Shown piece after piece: positions 36,617-43,908 of a DNA stretch of 64,000 nt (position 1 is its first letter; every line of letters starts with the position of its first letter). Location: NCBI GenBank assembly GCA_019120315.1, contig DWVJ01000016.1:21467-85466 (forward strand), written 5' to 3'. This stretch comes from Candidatus Ruminococcus avistercoris. Lineage in GTDB: Bacteria > Bacillota > Clostridia > Lachnospirales > Lachnospiraceae. The notes under the pieces were generated by a model. That model ran no database searches. It saw only the letters and a list, made by a program, of their open reading frames with translations, and was not told where the DNA came from. Made by a program: the position numbers and the translations under genes.

Positions 36617-38697
36617 AATTTATCATAAGACATGAGATCAAAGGACGTATGCGGGTTCATCTGATGCAGAAAAGGATGACCTGCAAAGAAGCGGATACGC
36701 TGCTGTACTATCTGCAGCGTCAGCCGGGGATCATATCAGCAGAAGTCTATGAGAGGACCGGCGACGCGGTGATCTATTATGACAAAACACGGGAAGCCCG
36801 CGCAGAGGTCACGGAAGCGCTGAAAAAATTCTGGTACGGCGATGTGAAAGTTCCGGACAGTGTGATGGAAAATTCCGGGCGGGAACTGAACGCCCGTTTT
36901 CAGGAGAAGCTGCTGGGGAAAATTATGCTTCGCTGTATGGGGAAACTGCTGGTCCCTTTCCCGGTCCGGGCGTCCTGGACCGGGATCAGAGCGTTGGGCT
37001 ATCTGGGCAGGGGAATAAACAGTCTGAGAAGAAAGCGCCTGGATGTGGCAGTACTGGACGGTACGGCCATCGGTATTTCCCTGCTGAGGAAAAACATGGA
37101 AACCGCGGCCTCCATCATGTTTCTGCTGAGTATCGGTGAACTTCTGGAAGAGTGGACCCGGAAAAAATCAGTGGGGGATCTTGCCAGAAGTATGTCTTTG
37201 AACATCAGCAAAGTGTGGGCTTTGCGAAAGGGACAGGAAGTCCTTACACCGGTTTCGGAAATTCAGCCCGGCGATGAAGTAGTGGTGCGCATGGGGAATG
37301 TGATTCCTTTTGACGGCAACGTGACGGCAGGAGAAGCCATGGTGAACCAGGCGTCTTTCACCGGGGAATCACTGCCGGTGAGGAAGAAAGTCTGCGGGTA
37401 TGTGTATGCCGGCACGGTGGTGGAAGAAGGGGAGCTGACGGTCCGGGTCAGGGCCATAAAAGGTTCCACGCGGTTTGAAAAGATCGTCGCTATGATCGAA
37501 GAGTCAGAAAAACTGAAATCTTCTGCGGAAAGCAAAGCGGAGCATCTGGCAGACAGACTGGTTCCCTATACGCTGGCAGGTACGGTTCTGACGGGGCTTC
37601 TGACAAGAAATGTGTCGAAAGCGCTGGCTGTTTTAATGGTGGACTTTTCCTGCGCGCTCAAACTGTCCATGCCCATCACGGTGCTGTCGGCTATCCGTGA
37701 GGCAGGGGCGGAACATATCACTGTCAAAGGCGGTAAATACATGGAGGCGGTATCGGAGGCTTCAACCATTGTGTTTGACAAGACGGGAACCCTGACAAAG
37801 GCCAGACCCACAGTGAAGGACGTGGTGGTTTTCACGGAAGACAGCAAGGAAGATATGCTGCGCATTGCCGCCTGCCTGGAAGAGCATTTTCCCCATTCCA
37901 TGGCCAAGGCCGTAGTGCAGGAGGCGAAGCGGCGGGGCCTTGAGCATGAAGAGATGCATTCCAAAGTGGAGTATACCGTAGCGCATGGAATTTCTTCCTG
38001 GATCGATGGCCGCAAAGTGGTCATCGGCAGCGCTCACTTTGTCTTCGAGGATGAAAAATGTGTCATCGATCCGCAGTGCAGGGAAGTCTTTGAGCAGCTG
38101 CCAAAGGAATATTCCCATCTCTATCTTGCCATAGAGGGCAGACTGGCGGCGGTGATCTGTATTGAAGATCCGCTGCGGGAAGAGGCACGGGAGGTGCTTT
38201 TTGATTTGCGGGAACTGGGTCTTAAGAAAATTGTCATGATGACGGGGGACAGTGAACGCACAGCGGCAGCCATTGCGGCCAGGACAGGCGTGGACGAGTA
38301 TTATTCAGAGGTTCTGCCGGAAGATAAAGCCAGGTTTGTGGAAAAGGAAAAGGCAGCAGGGCGTAAGGTGATTATGATCGGAGACGGCATCAATGATTCG
38401 CCGGCTCTGTCGGCAGCCGATGTGGGCATCGCCGTCAGCGATGGCGCGCAGATTGCCCGGGAAATCGCCGATATTACCATCACGGCTGACGATCTGTATC
38501 AGATCGTTACACTGAAACGGTTAAGCGACGCACTGATGAAGAGGATTCACTCTAATTACCGATGGATCGTGGGCGTCAATGCCGGACTGATTCTTCTGGG
38601 CGTGGGCGGGCTGATTCAGCCTGCCACGTCGGCGCTGTTTCACAATACTTCCACGCTGCTGATCAGTCTGAAAAGCATGCGGAACTTGCTGCACTGA
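36613..38697 (+). CDS. Heavy-metal translocating P-type ATPase with atypical FSC motif
   Basis: A P1B-type ATPase of 694 residues. It starts with an HMA-like beta-alpha domain lacking CxxC (about residues 1-75). It has the A-domain with FTGESLPV, the phosphorylated Asp389 in IVFDKTGTLTKA, and the ATP-binding hinge GDGINDSPALSAADVGIA. The ion motif in the sixth membrane helix, usually CPC, is F345-S346-C347 (DFSCALKLSMP), and the nucleotide-domain HP motif reads EHFPHSMA. This is an unusual subgroup; the metal could be Mn, Fe or Zn, but the sequence does not settle it. It follows the Fur-like gene, suggesting metal-responsive export. Confidence 0.9.
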   Translation: MKFIIRHEIKGRMRVHLMQKRMTCKEADTLLYYLQRQPGIISAEVYERTGDAVIYYDKTREARAEVTEALKKFWYGDVKVPDSVMENSGRELNARFQEKLLGKIMLRCMGKLLVPFPVRASWTGIRALGYLGRGINSLRRKRLDVAVLDGTAIGISLLRKNMETAASIMFLLSIGELLEEWTRKKSVGDLARSMSLNISKVWALRKGQEVLTPVSEIQPGDEVVVRMGNVIPFDGNVTAGEAMVNQASFTGESLPVRKKVCGYVYAGTVVEEGELTVRVRAIKGSTRFEKIVAMIEESEKLKSSAESKAEHLADRLVPYTLAGTVLTGLLTRNVSKALAVLMVDFSCALKLSMPITVLSAIREAGAEHITVKGGKYMEAVSEASTIVFDKTGTLTKARPTVKDVVVFTEDSKEDMLRIAACLEEHFPHSMAKAVVQEAKRRGLEHEEMHSKVEYTVAHGISSWIDGRKVVIGSAHFVFEDEKCVIDPQCREVFEQLPKEYSHLYLAIEGRLAAVICIEDPLREEAREVLFDLRELGLKKIVMMTGDSERTAAAIAARTGVDEYYSEVLPEDKARFVEKEKAAGRKVIMIGDGINDSPALSAADVGIAVSDGAQIAREIADITITADDLYQIVTLKRLSDALMKRIHSNYRWIVGVNAGLILLGVGGLIQPATSALFHNTSTLLISLKSMRNLLH

Positions 38698-38710
38698 TAA
38701 AAGAGTATGA

Positions 38711-38759
38711 AAAAAGACGGTATATCCGGCGGTTTTGCCGCAGGATATACCGTCTTTTT
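38711..38759 (+). terminator. Strong terminator after the P-type ATPase gene
   Basis: A perfect 17-bp stem (AAAAAGACGGTATATCC with its complement at 38743-38759), an inner GGCG-GTTTT-GCCG part, and a T run. Confidence 0.93.
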
Positions 38760-38824
38760 CTGCTGGTTTTGGAATATGCCTTGTCTCCTGGCAGAAAATA
38801 GGATAAAATAAAACTCGGTCAAAG

Positions 38825-38859
38825 AAAAAAGCTTCAGACTCCGCATCGGAATCTGAAGC
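38825..38859 (-). terminator. Terminator of the disrupted tRNA-Thr gene
   Basis: GCTTCAGA pairs with TCTGAAGC, with an inner TCCG/CGGA. On the minus strand it is followed by TTTTTTCTTT. It lies just past the 3' end of the tRNA-Thr fragment. Confidence 0.8.
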
Positions 38860-38872
38860 ATTGGTATCCATA

Positions 38873-38914
38873 AGCTGGAAAAGGGACTTGAACCCTCGAC
38901 CCCTTCATTACGAG
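38873..38914 (-). other. att site: 3' half of tRNA-Thr (anticodon CGT)
   Basis: The minus strand reads CTCGTAA (anticodon loop, CGT), TGAAG (3' anticodon strand), GGGTC, GAGGGTTCAAGTCCCTT (T arm), TTCCAGC (3' acceptor strand) and discriminator T. The 5' half is missing: the bases before the loop (AAATTT) do not pair with TGAAG. This is the usual product of phage integration in a tRNA anticodon loop. The intact tRNA, rebuilt with phage sequence, should be at the other prophage end beyond the window. Confidence 0.85.
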
Positions 38915-38933
38915 AAATTTTAGGTCAAATATA

Positions 38934-39094
38934 GTTAGAATTATTTAGCATTAACTACGATTATATGTAATATAAAAAAATATATCGAAAAATGATAAAA
39001 CCAATGCTTTGCATTTGAAAAATGTAAACAACCTTTGGTTTTATGCGATTCTAACAATATATAAAATTTTGTATTTTTTGTGTAAATTCTAACA
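38934..39094. repeat. Three copies of ATTCTAAC/GTTAGAAT next to the att site
   Basis: GTTAGAAT at 38934-38941 (inverted), ATTCTAACA at 39048-39056 and ATTCTAACA at 39086-39094. They lie in an AT-rich stretch without genes, 20-180 bp from the att site, where integrases and accessory factors bind arm sites. An additional 10-bp inverted repeat (ATAAAACCAA, 38995-39004, with TTGGTTTTAT, 39035-39044) lies between them. Confidence 0.45.
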
Positions 39095-39131
39095 TATCCT
39101 GTTAACCCGATCAGAAGAAAATCAATACACC

Positions 39132-39186
39132 AAAAAATCTACATACAAACATATCACATATTGGTATGCTTATATGTGGATTTTTT
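39132..39186. terminator. Bidirectional terminator-like hairpin in the att-proximal gap
   Basis: AAAAAATCTACATA (39132-39145) pairs with TATGTGGATTTTTT (39173-39186), one G.U pair. The gap 38915-39277 holds only this hairpin, the repeats near the att site and the promoter of the next gene. Confidence 0.6.
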
Positions 39187-39195
39187 ATTTTGTAC

Positions 39196-39224
39196 TTTAC
39201 AATAGAACATATGTTTGTTATAAT
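39196..39224 (+). promoter_or_regulatory. Prophage promoter with LexA-like box in the spacer
   Basis: TTTACA (39196-39201), 17 bases, TATAAT (39219-39224). The spacer holds AGAACATATGTTTG (39204-39217), which matches 12 of 14 positions of the Gram-positive SOS box CGAACRNRYGTTYC, with both mismatches at the ends. LexA bound there would block the promoter. Confidence 0.7.
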
Positions 39225-39277
39225 AACAAAGAACTCACCAATATATCATGTTCTATACTTCAATGAGGTGCTCCATT

Positions 39278-39490
39278 ATGACACTAGATATGAATATTCC
39301 CTATACATTTAATTGCCTACGACTCTCCCAAACAAAAGAGGCATTAATACGGTTCATGATGGAGTGCCAAATTGCAACATTGTCAACAGAACATGGAATT
39401 ATTACAAAGTCAGATGTAGATCACATGATTCTCACATACACATTCCAAAAAGAAAAAGAAAGGTATGGTATGAATGACACAACACACTGA
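39278..39490 (+). CDS. Hypothetical prophage protein, likely SOS-controlled
   Basis: A 70-residue protein of unknown family. GAGGTG at 39265-39270 supports ATG 39278; the ORF can be extended to 39248 without a ribosome site. Predicted mainly helical (LSQTKEALIRFMMECQIATL). The gene lies directly behind the promoter with the LexA-like box and overlaps the next gene by 17 bases. Small paired genes in this position in Gram-positive elements sometimes accompany Y-family polymerases, but no polymerase is present. Confidence 0.6.
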   Translation: MTLDMNIPYTFNCLRLSQTKEALIRFMMECQIATLSTEHGIITKSDVDHMILTYTFQKEKERYGMNDTTH

Positions 39491-39770
39491 TCCACAATCC
39501 TACGATATCAACCTTATACCTTCGTTTCAGATACCCGTAATCGCCTCATTTAGCAAGTCTGGTGATATCAGACCACTTGTCCTAGGCTTGATCCTAGAAG
39601 ATGGCTCATTTGAGCGAATACGCGTTGATAAGATTATTCGTACCTATAAGAGACGTCTAAGCTTATTAGTATACGACTGTCTAATCACGATTATTGACGA
39701 TACACAGACCGTTCTAAAAATAGCATACGATATAGAAAAGCATTACTGGTTAATTTATCAGGGAGAATAA
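39474..39770 (+). CDS. Hypothetical prophage protein, second gene of the SOS-type operon
   Basis: A 98-residue protein, rich in beta-prone segments (FQIPVIASFSKSGDIRPLVL, then LLVYDCLITIIDDTQTVLKIAYDI). AAGAAAGG lies about ten bases upstream. Translationally coupled to the previous gene. No family recognised. A convergent terminator follows. Confidence 0.6.
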   Translation: MTQHTDPQSYDINLIPSFQIPVIASFSKSGDIRPLVLGLILEDGSFERIRVDKIIRTYKRRLSLLVYDCLITIIDDTQTVLKIAYDIEKHYWLIYQGE

Positions 39771-39782
39771 AACGCAAAAAAA

Positions 39783-39820
39783 ATGGCATACCAGACCGCA
39801 ATCTGATATGCCATAAATTT
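39783..39820. terminator. Terminator between convergent prophage operons
   Basis: ATGGCATA (39783-39790) pairs with TATGCCAT (39807-39814), with an inner CAGA/TCTG. AAATTTT follows on the plus strand and ATTTTTTTTGC on the minus strand. It ends both the SOS-type operon and the late operon. Confidence 0.8.
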
Positions 39821-40071
39821 TACCATTCTACTTGTTCAAACAAGCTATGCAATTCTGTTTCTGTGATTTCTAGTGGACTAATACTGACTAATTTCATCCA
39901 ATAAGTTGTATCCGAAAGCAACGTTCCCGCAGGTACATCCTTTAAAGATTCATAAGCTTCGCCGTTTTCTGGATCTGTCACCACATCCATCATCTCGTAT
40001 GAAGCCGCTTCATCCCAAGTTCCCTTTAAAGTATGACGTACTTTTCCAACTTGTTTTACCGTATTTGCCAT
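39820..40071 (-). CDS. Small tail/adhesion protein with carbohydrate-binding-like module
   Basis: An 83-residue protein. The middle, WDEAASYEMMDVVTDPENGE then AYESLKDVPAGTLLSDTTYW, follows the pattern of the short CBM5/12-like modules found in phage fibres (W..A..Y...D.V...G..Y.......G......YW). It probably binds the host surface. Last gene of the leftward late operon, three bases after its neighbour. Confidence 0.65.
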   Translation of the reverse strand: MANTVKQVGKVRHTLKGTWDEAASYEMMDVVTDPENGEAYESLKDVPAGTLLSDTTYWMKLVSISPLEITETELHSLFEQVEW

Positions 40072-40073
40072 AG

Positions 40074-40409
40074 TCAGTCACCACCTTTCTTTGTAATCAC
40101 CATATTCCCATTTTCGTTAATGGAAAAATCATATTTGTCAATATCAAAAGATCCCATTAAATATCCTGTGTCAGGGTCGATATAGAAATCAAATACATCA
40201 ACCCATGCCAAACTCATATCATGGCACCATTCATTGAAAGTACCTTCGTATCCATTATGAACGGCAATTTCATACATATTGAGCATTTCAAATCCACTAT
40301 GGATAGTCCCTTCGTAAAGCTGCGCATGATCCATCAGCGTTTCACACGATAACTGCCCGGTTTCCTGAATTTGTCCTACGAGAGTAATGGACGCAGTAAG
40401 ATCACTCAT
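40074..40409 (-). CDS. Small tail fibre/baseplate accessory protein
   Basis: A 111-residue protein. MYEIAVHNGYEGTFNEWCHD is the short signature repeated in many phage fibre and baseplate proteins (A-Y-x-x-A-V-x-N-G-[FY]-x-G-T-x-x-E-W). The rest is acidic and beta-rich. Its start overlaps the stop of the upstream gene. No enzyme motif. Confidence 0.6.
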   Translation of the reverse strand: MSDLTASITLVGQIQETGQLSCETLMDHAQLYEGTIHSGFEMLNMYEIAVHNGYEGTFNEWCHDMSLAWVDVFDFYIDPDTGYLMGSFDIDKYDFSINENGNMVITKKGGD

Positions 40410-40744
40410 TACCAGCCAACTTCCTCCGTAATGACAAAATCTTTATATGCAGTGGGAGTATAGTGTTTCCCATTACCAAGAAAAACTTCGATATCATACT
40501 TGTATGTTCCAAAGTCTAGATCTTTATGCAAAGCAGGCGGGATCACAATATCATGTGATCCGTTTTCTGCTTGTACACGAAACGTAGGCTCTGTCTGACT
40601 GGAATCTTCCTTTACAGTAAGAACCAAATAATCATTTTCGCTTAATTCATAGGGATTTCCAGAACTGTCCATAAGGGGATAGTGAATGGTCAAGTCATCC
40701 CCGCGTGTCAATTTGATGTTATTTTTCTTATCTACCGAGAACAA
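40409..40744 (-). CDS. BppU-like baseplate upper protein N-domain
   Basis: A 111-residue protein starting FSVDKKNNIKLTRGDDLTI. The N-K-L-T-R-G-D segment with the following beta strands resembles the N-terminal domain of phage baseplate upper proteins and related adaptor proteins. It is likely a structural adaptor for the small receptor-binding proteins encoded downstream. Twelve bases separate it from the endolysin gene. Confidence 0.6.
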   Translation of the reverse strand: MFSVDKKNNIKLTRGDDLTIHYPLMDSSGNPYELSENDYLVLTVKEDSSQTEPTFRVQAENGSHDIVIPPALHKDLDFGTYKYDIEVFLGNGKHYTPTAYKDFVITEEVGW

Positions 40745-40756
40745 AATATCACCGCC

Positions 40757-42745
40757 TTACATCCAAAGAATTGCTTTCCATGTATTCTGTCCTACAACAG
40801 CATCAATTTCCAGATCATTTTGTTTCTGGAATTCCATAACAGCCGCGCCAGTACCCTGACCAAATTTCCCATCATAGCCACCAGTAACACCAATACGGCA
40901 GTAGTTTCCAAGATATTCCTGCACTAATTTTACAACAGTACCAGAAGAGCCATTCTGAAGAACAGGACATTTGGATAATGTTTCTGGGCCTGGTTCACCA
41001 TCTACTTTTGCGCCAATTGCTTTCTGAAGTCGTTGTAACCAAGCTTTATGATCGCTTGCAGAAATATTGGAAGGTGTGCCTTTTGTAATATATTTTGCAG
41101 AAGCGAATCCATGCTTGCCATTATATTCGATGTAATACCAGTCAGATCCGTCATTTGCCTGAATCGTATCACAGATACCTACAGTCATACCTGCTTTCAG
41201 CGGCGAGAAACTTACCGTTGCATTCTCAGAGCCAGCCCATGTTCTCACATTTAATGTAGTTGTTACAGTTCCATTCCATTTCGGGGATTCATTCAGACTA
41301 GAAGAAGTGGAAGAGGATGGGGTAGAAGAGGAAACGCCATCATAGTCAATGTAGCAGAAACTTTTAATTTTAGAATCATACCAAGAATATGTTTTCACAG
41401 CACATGCATTGCCATTACGATCATATTGTGCGTTAGAAGTGTTTCCTTCACCACATTCAAAAGTTTTTGCAGAAGAATTGATACTGAGAACTCGTCCCAT
41501 ATGCGACTGTTTGAAGATTACCAATGCCCCAATCTTCGGAGTCTTTCCTTTTTTGGAAGATGGGAATTTTGCTTCAGTAGAAAATACGTTGTACCCGCAA
41601 TAATTAGAAGATGTCATATTCCAGTTCTTCAAAGCTTGTGCTTTTCCAAACTCTTCAAGTTCCAGAGCAAACTGGTATGTAGCGCACCATGCTTGATCTT
41701 GGCATCCCATCAGTCCAGCATTATCTACAATATCACTAAATTTCTGATGGTTAGTTGAGCCAACTTCTGTGTAGGGAATGCTTGCATAGTACCGTTCTTT
41801 TTCAATAATATTATAAATAGATCCCATAGATTCACCTCCAGTATTTGAATCTGTATTATTTGACAGACCTTTCAATTTCGCTTTTGATTTCTCACCATAC
41901 TGTCCATCAACAGTAAGTCCATATTTCGCTTGGAATGCTTTAACAGCCTTTTCAGTATCGTCGCCAAACTCTCCATCCGCACCAGACGATCCGCAATCAA
42001 ATCCGTTAGCAATCAGAAGTTCCTGCATTTTTTTAACTTCAGAACCAGAGTCACCTTTCTGGAGCCAATTGCGGGAAGAACCACACAACCCATTTGCATC
42101 TAACAAAGGCGTTACTTTTTCGTGTAACCACTTGTACATAATTGCTTGTCTACTGCGATATGGCTCAGCTCCAACCTGGTTATACTTGGTATCTTTCAGC
42201 AAAGAGTCACGAACTTTTTCCAAGGTTACTTCGCCAGATATGCGTCCAATAATTCTTTCTAGGGGAGCCATGCCACCCAAATGACGAATATTTACGCAAT
42301 GTAAAAGGGCATCGATTCTATGTACGCCATATTTTGACTCGATAGTATTGGCATAAGACTGGGTGTCTTCAGCCATCATTTTTTTCTGAATCTTAATGCC
42401 TTCAGCACTGCCGATAATCGCCGCGATAGCTTTTGCTTTGGCACATGTTTTACTGGGGAGCTGATAGGTACTCCAATTTTTAGAATCTAAGTCACTTCCA
42501 ATGCTGGCGGTATCATACTTTTTAAATACAGCGGGGTAGTCTTGGCGGATGCGGGCGAGAAGAGCTTTTGCTTCCGTTGCAAAACGCTGATATGCACCAA
42601 TGGTAATGGCATGTTCCTCACTGCTGTTGGTATACTGTAAAGTAATATTGTCCCAGTCGCCATTTCCATATATCTGTCCGCCGCTTTCAACACCCGAAAT
42701 ACAATTTGCAAATATTTCTAATATTTCATCTGTGATATATGCCAT
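40757..42745 (-). CDS. Modular endolysin (glycosidase-like, PG-binding, CHAP, SH3, PG-binding)
   Basis: A 662-residue lytic enzyme. Order: an N-terminal lysozyme-like or glycosidase-like domain (about 1-220, with CISGVESGGQIYGNGDWDNI), then a PG_binding_1 domain (about 225-300, LQKGDSGSEVKKMQELLIANG). A CHAP-type peptidase follows at about 310-470, with Cys in CQDQAWCATYQFAL and His in KQSHMGRVLSI. A Ser-rich linker leads to a bacterial SH3 domain (TLNVRTWAGSEN) and a C-terminal peptidoglycan-binding region with two repeats. The start at 42745 is chosen because GGAGGTG lies between it and an upstream in-frame ATG at 42763. Confidence 0.9.
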   Translation of the reverse strand: MAYITDEILEIFANCISGVESGGQIYGNGDWDNITLQYTNSSEEHAITIGAYQRFATEAKALLARIRQDYPAVFKKYDTASIGSDLDSKNWSTYQLPSKTCAKAKAIAAIIGSAEGIKIQKKMMAEDTQSYANTIESKYGVHRIDALLHCVNIRHLGGMAPLERIIGRISGEVTLEKVRDSLLKDTKYNQVGAEPYRSRQAIMYKWLHEKVTPLLDANGLCGSSRNWLQKGDSGSEVKKMQELLIANGFDCGSSGADGEFGDDTEKAVKAFQAKYGLTVDGQYGEKSKAKLKGLSNNTDSNTGGESMGSIYNIIEKERYYASIPYTEVGSTNHQKFSDIVDNAGLMGCQDQAWCATYQFALELEEFGKAQALKNWNMTSSNYCGYNVFSTEAKFPSSKKGKTPKIGALVIFKQSHMGRVLSINSSAKTFECGEGNTSNAQYDRNGNACAVKTYSWYDSKIKSFCYIDYDGVSSSTPSSSTSSSLNESPKWNGTVTTTLNVRTWAGSENATVSFSPLKAGMTVGICDTIQANDGSDWYYIEYNGKHGFASAKYITKGTPSNISASDHKAWLQRLQKAIGAKVDGEPGPETLSKCPVLQNGSSGTVVKLVQEYLGNYCRIGVTGGYDGKFGQGTGAAVMEFQKQNDLEIDAVVGQNTWKAILWM

Positions 42746-42759
42746 ACAAACACCTCCAT

Positions 42760-42930
42760 TCATATTTCCATTTCTGCCAGATCTTTCCTTACGCGATTAA
42801 AAAATGCGACTCTACATGGATAGCAGTCGCAACAATCACCTGTTTGGTTGTCTGGATTTACACAATAATCTCCATATTTACGATCCAAGTATTCGATAAA
42901 GTTCTCAATTTCACGCTCTGATAATTTCAT
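42760..42930 (-). CDS. Small Cys-rich phage protein
   Basis: A 56-residue ORF, ATG at 42930 preceded by GGAGG. The centre holds a cysteine cluster (GDCCDCYPCRVAFF) plus an earlier Cys. Its stop overlaps the ribosome-site region of the endolysin gene, so it is co-translated with the lysis gene. It could bind a metal; no family recognised. Confidence 0.6.
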   Translation of the reverse strand: MKLSEREIENFIEYLDRKYGDYCVNPDNQTGDCCDCYPCRVAFFNRVRKDLAEMEI

Positions 42931-42982
42931 AACGCCTCCAAAAGAAAAGAGAAGGTATCACTACCTTCTCCCATATATGTTC

Positions 42983-43423
42983 TTACTTACTTGCAGTACA
43001 AAGCAGATCAATAAACTTGCGATTCGGTACAGATAATCGCCAGTTTTCTTTCTTGCCCAGAACCTCCTCAAACTCTTCAATCGTAAAATCTTCCAAATCA
43101 ACAACAACTTCTGTGTTCAAAATTTCTGCGATTCGCACATTTGCTTCCTGAATATAGTCCTCTTTGATTTGAATGTTGAAAGCATCTTTCTGACCAGGTA
43201 TCGGCGTTTTCACCGCCTTGTCATGTTCAACAAATTCGTTGATAATTCTCTGCCGCGCTTTTTCTACAATCTCCATTTTCTTAATCAGTGTATCTTTTAC
43301 AGATTCCAGTTTTGCGTACATCATATCTGTAAATTGGCATCCCATGTTCATATAAAAGGAACGCTCATCTGTAAAGTTATCCAGTAATTTTTGAATCCCA
43401 TAGTTTGTAATTTTATGTTTCAT
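42983..43423 (-). CDS. Hypothetical phage protein
   Basis: A 146-residue, mostly helical and charged protein with no membrane segment (KLESVKDTLIKKMEIVEKAR). The C-terminal DFTIEEFEEVLGKKENWRLS is followed by NRKFIDLLC. It overlaps the upstream membrane-protein gene by four bases. Not recognised. A virion or lysis accessory role is possible from position only. Confidence 0.5.
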   Translation of the reverse strand: MKHKITNYGIQKLLDNFTDERSFYMNMGCQFTDMMYAKLESVKDTLIKKMEIVEKARQRIINEFVEHDKAVKTPIPGQKDAFNIQIKEDYIQEANVRIAEILNTEVVVDLEDFTIEEFEEVLGKKENWRLSVPNRKFIDLLCTASK

Positions 43424-43908
43424 TTGCTCCTGTCCTCCATTATTCCTTTACTTCCAAAATATAATTTGTGTCCAAACACCATATAGTATGGTATGGTATC
43501 TTTCTTATAATCGAAAACTTTCCATTCAATATAATCTAAAATAGGTATCACGATTGCGCAGATCAGACACCAGGCCAGATAGAAAAAGAAATTCACTTGG
43601 TCGTCCGGGCTTGTCAGTGGGAGAGTGCGATAATCCCATACATGAAAATCAGTATTGATGAGTAATCCGCATATCCATTCTGCTAGAGTACACATCGTAC
43701 CGCATATGAAAATCTGTAGGATAAAATCGGTATCGTAGGTAAATATATTATTTAGCCACGTAAGAAAAACTGTGCCGCATATTCCTGCCAAAATAAACAT
43801 AGACACGTCAGAACGTCCACGAAAAAGTAATTCAATCACTACATACCCGATTCCGCAGAATAGAAAGATAAATATATATTTACCAAAGAGTTTTAGTATC
43901 TTATTCAT
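43420..43908 (-). CDS. Membrane protein resembling CmpB/ABC-transporter type IV permeases
   Basis: A 162-residue protein with four or five hydrophobic segments. The segment AEWICGLLINTDFHVWDY and the following FYLAWCLICAIVIPILDYIEW match the pattern of the putative ABC transporter type IV (CmpB-like, PF06541) membrane family, which often occurs in clostridial phages. Placed among late genes just before the lysis gene, it could act as a holin or superinfection factor. That is inference. Confidence 0.6.
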   Translation of the reverse strand: MNKILKLFGKYIFIFLFCGIGYVVIELLFRGRSDVSMFILAGICGTVFLTWLNNIFTYDTDFILQIFICGTMCTLAEWICGLLINTDFHVWDYRTLPLTSPDDQVNFFFYLAWCLICAIVIPILDYIEWKVFDYKKDTIPYYMVFGHKLYFGSKGIMEDRSK

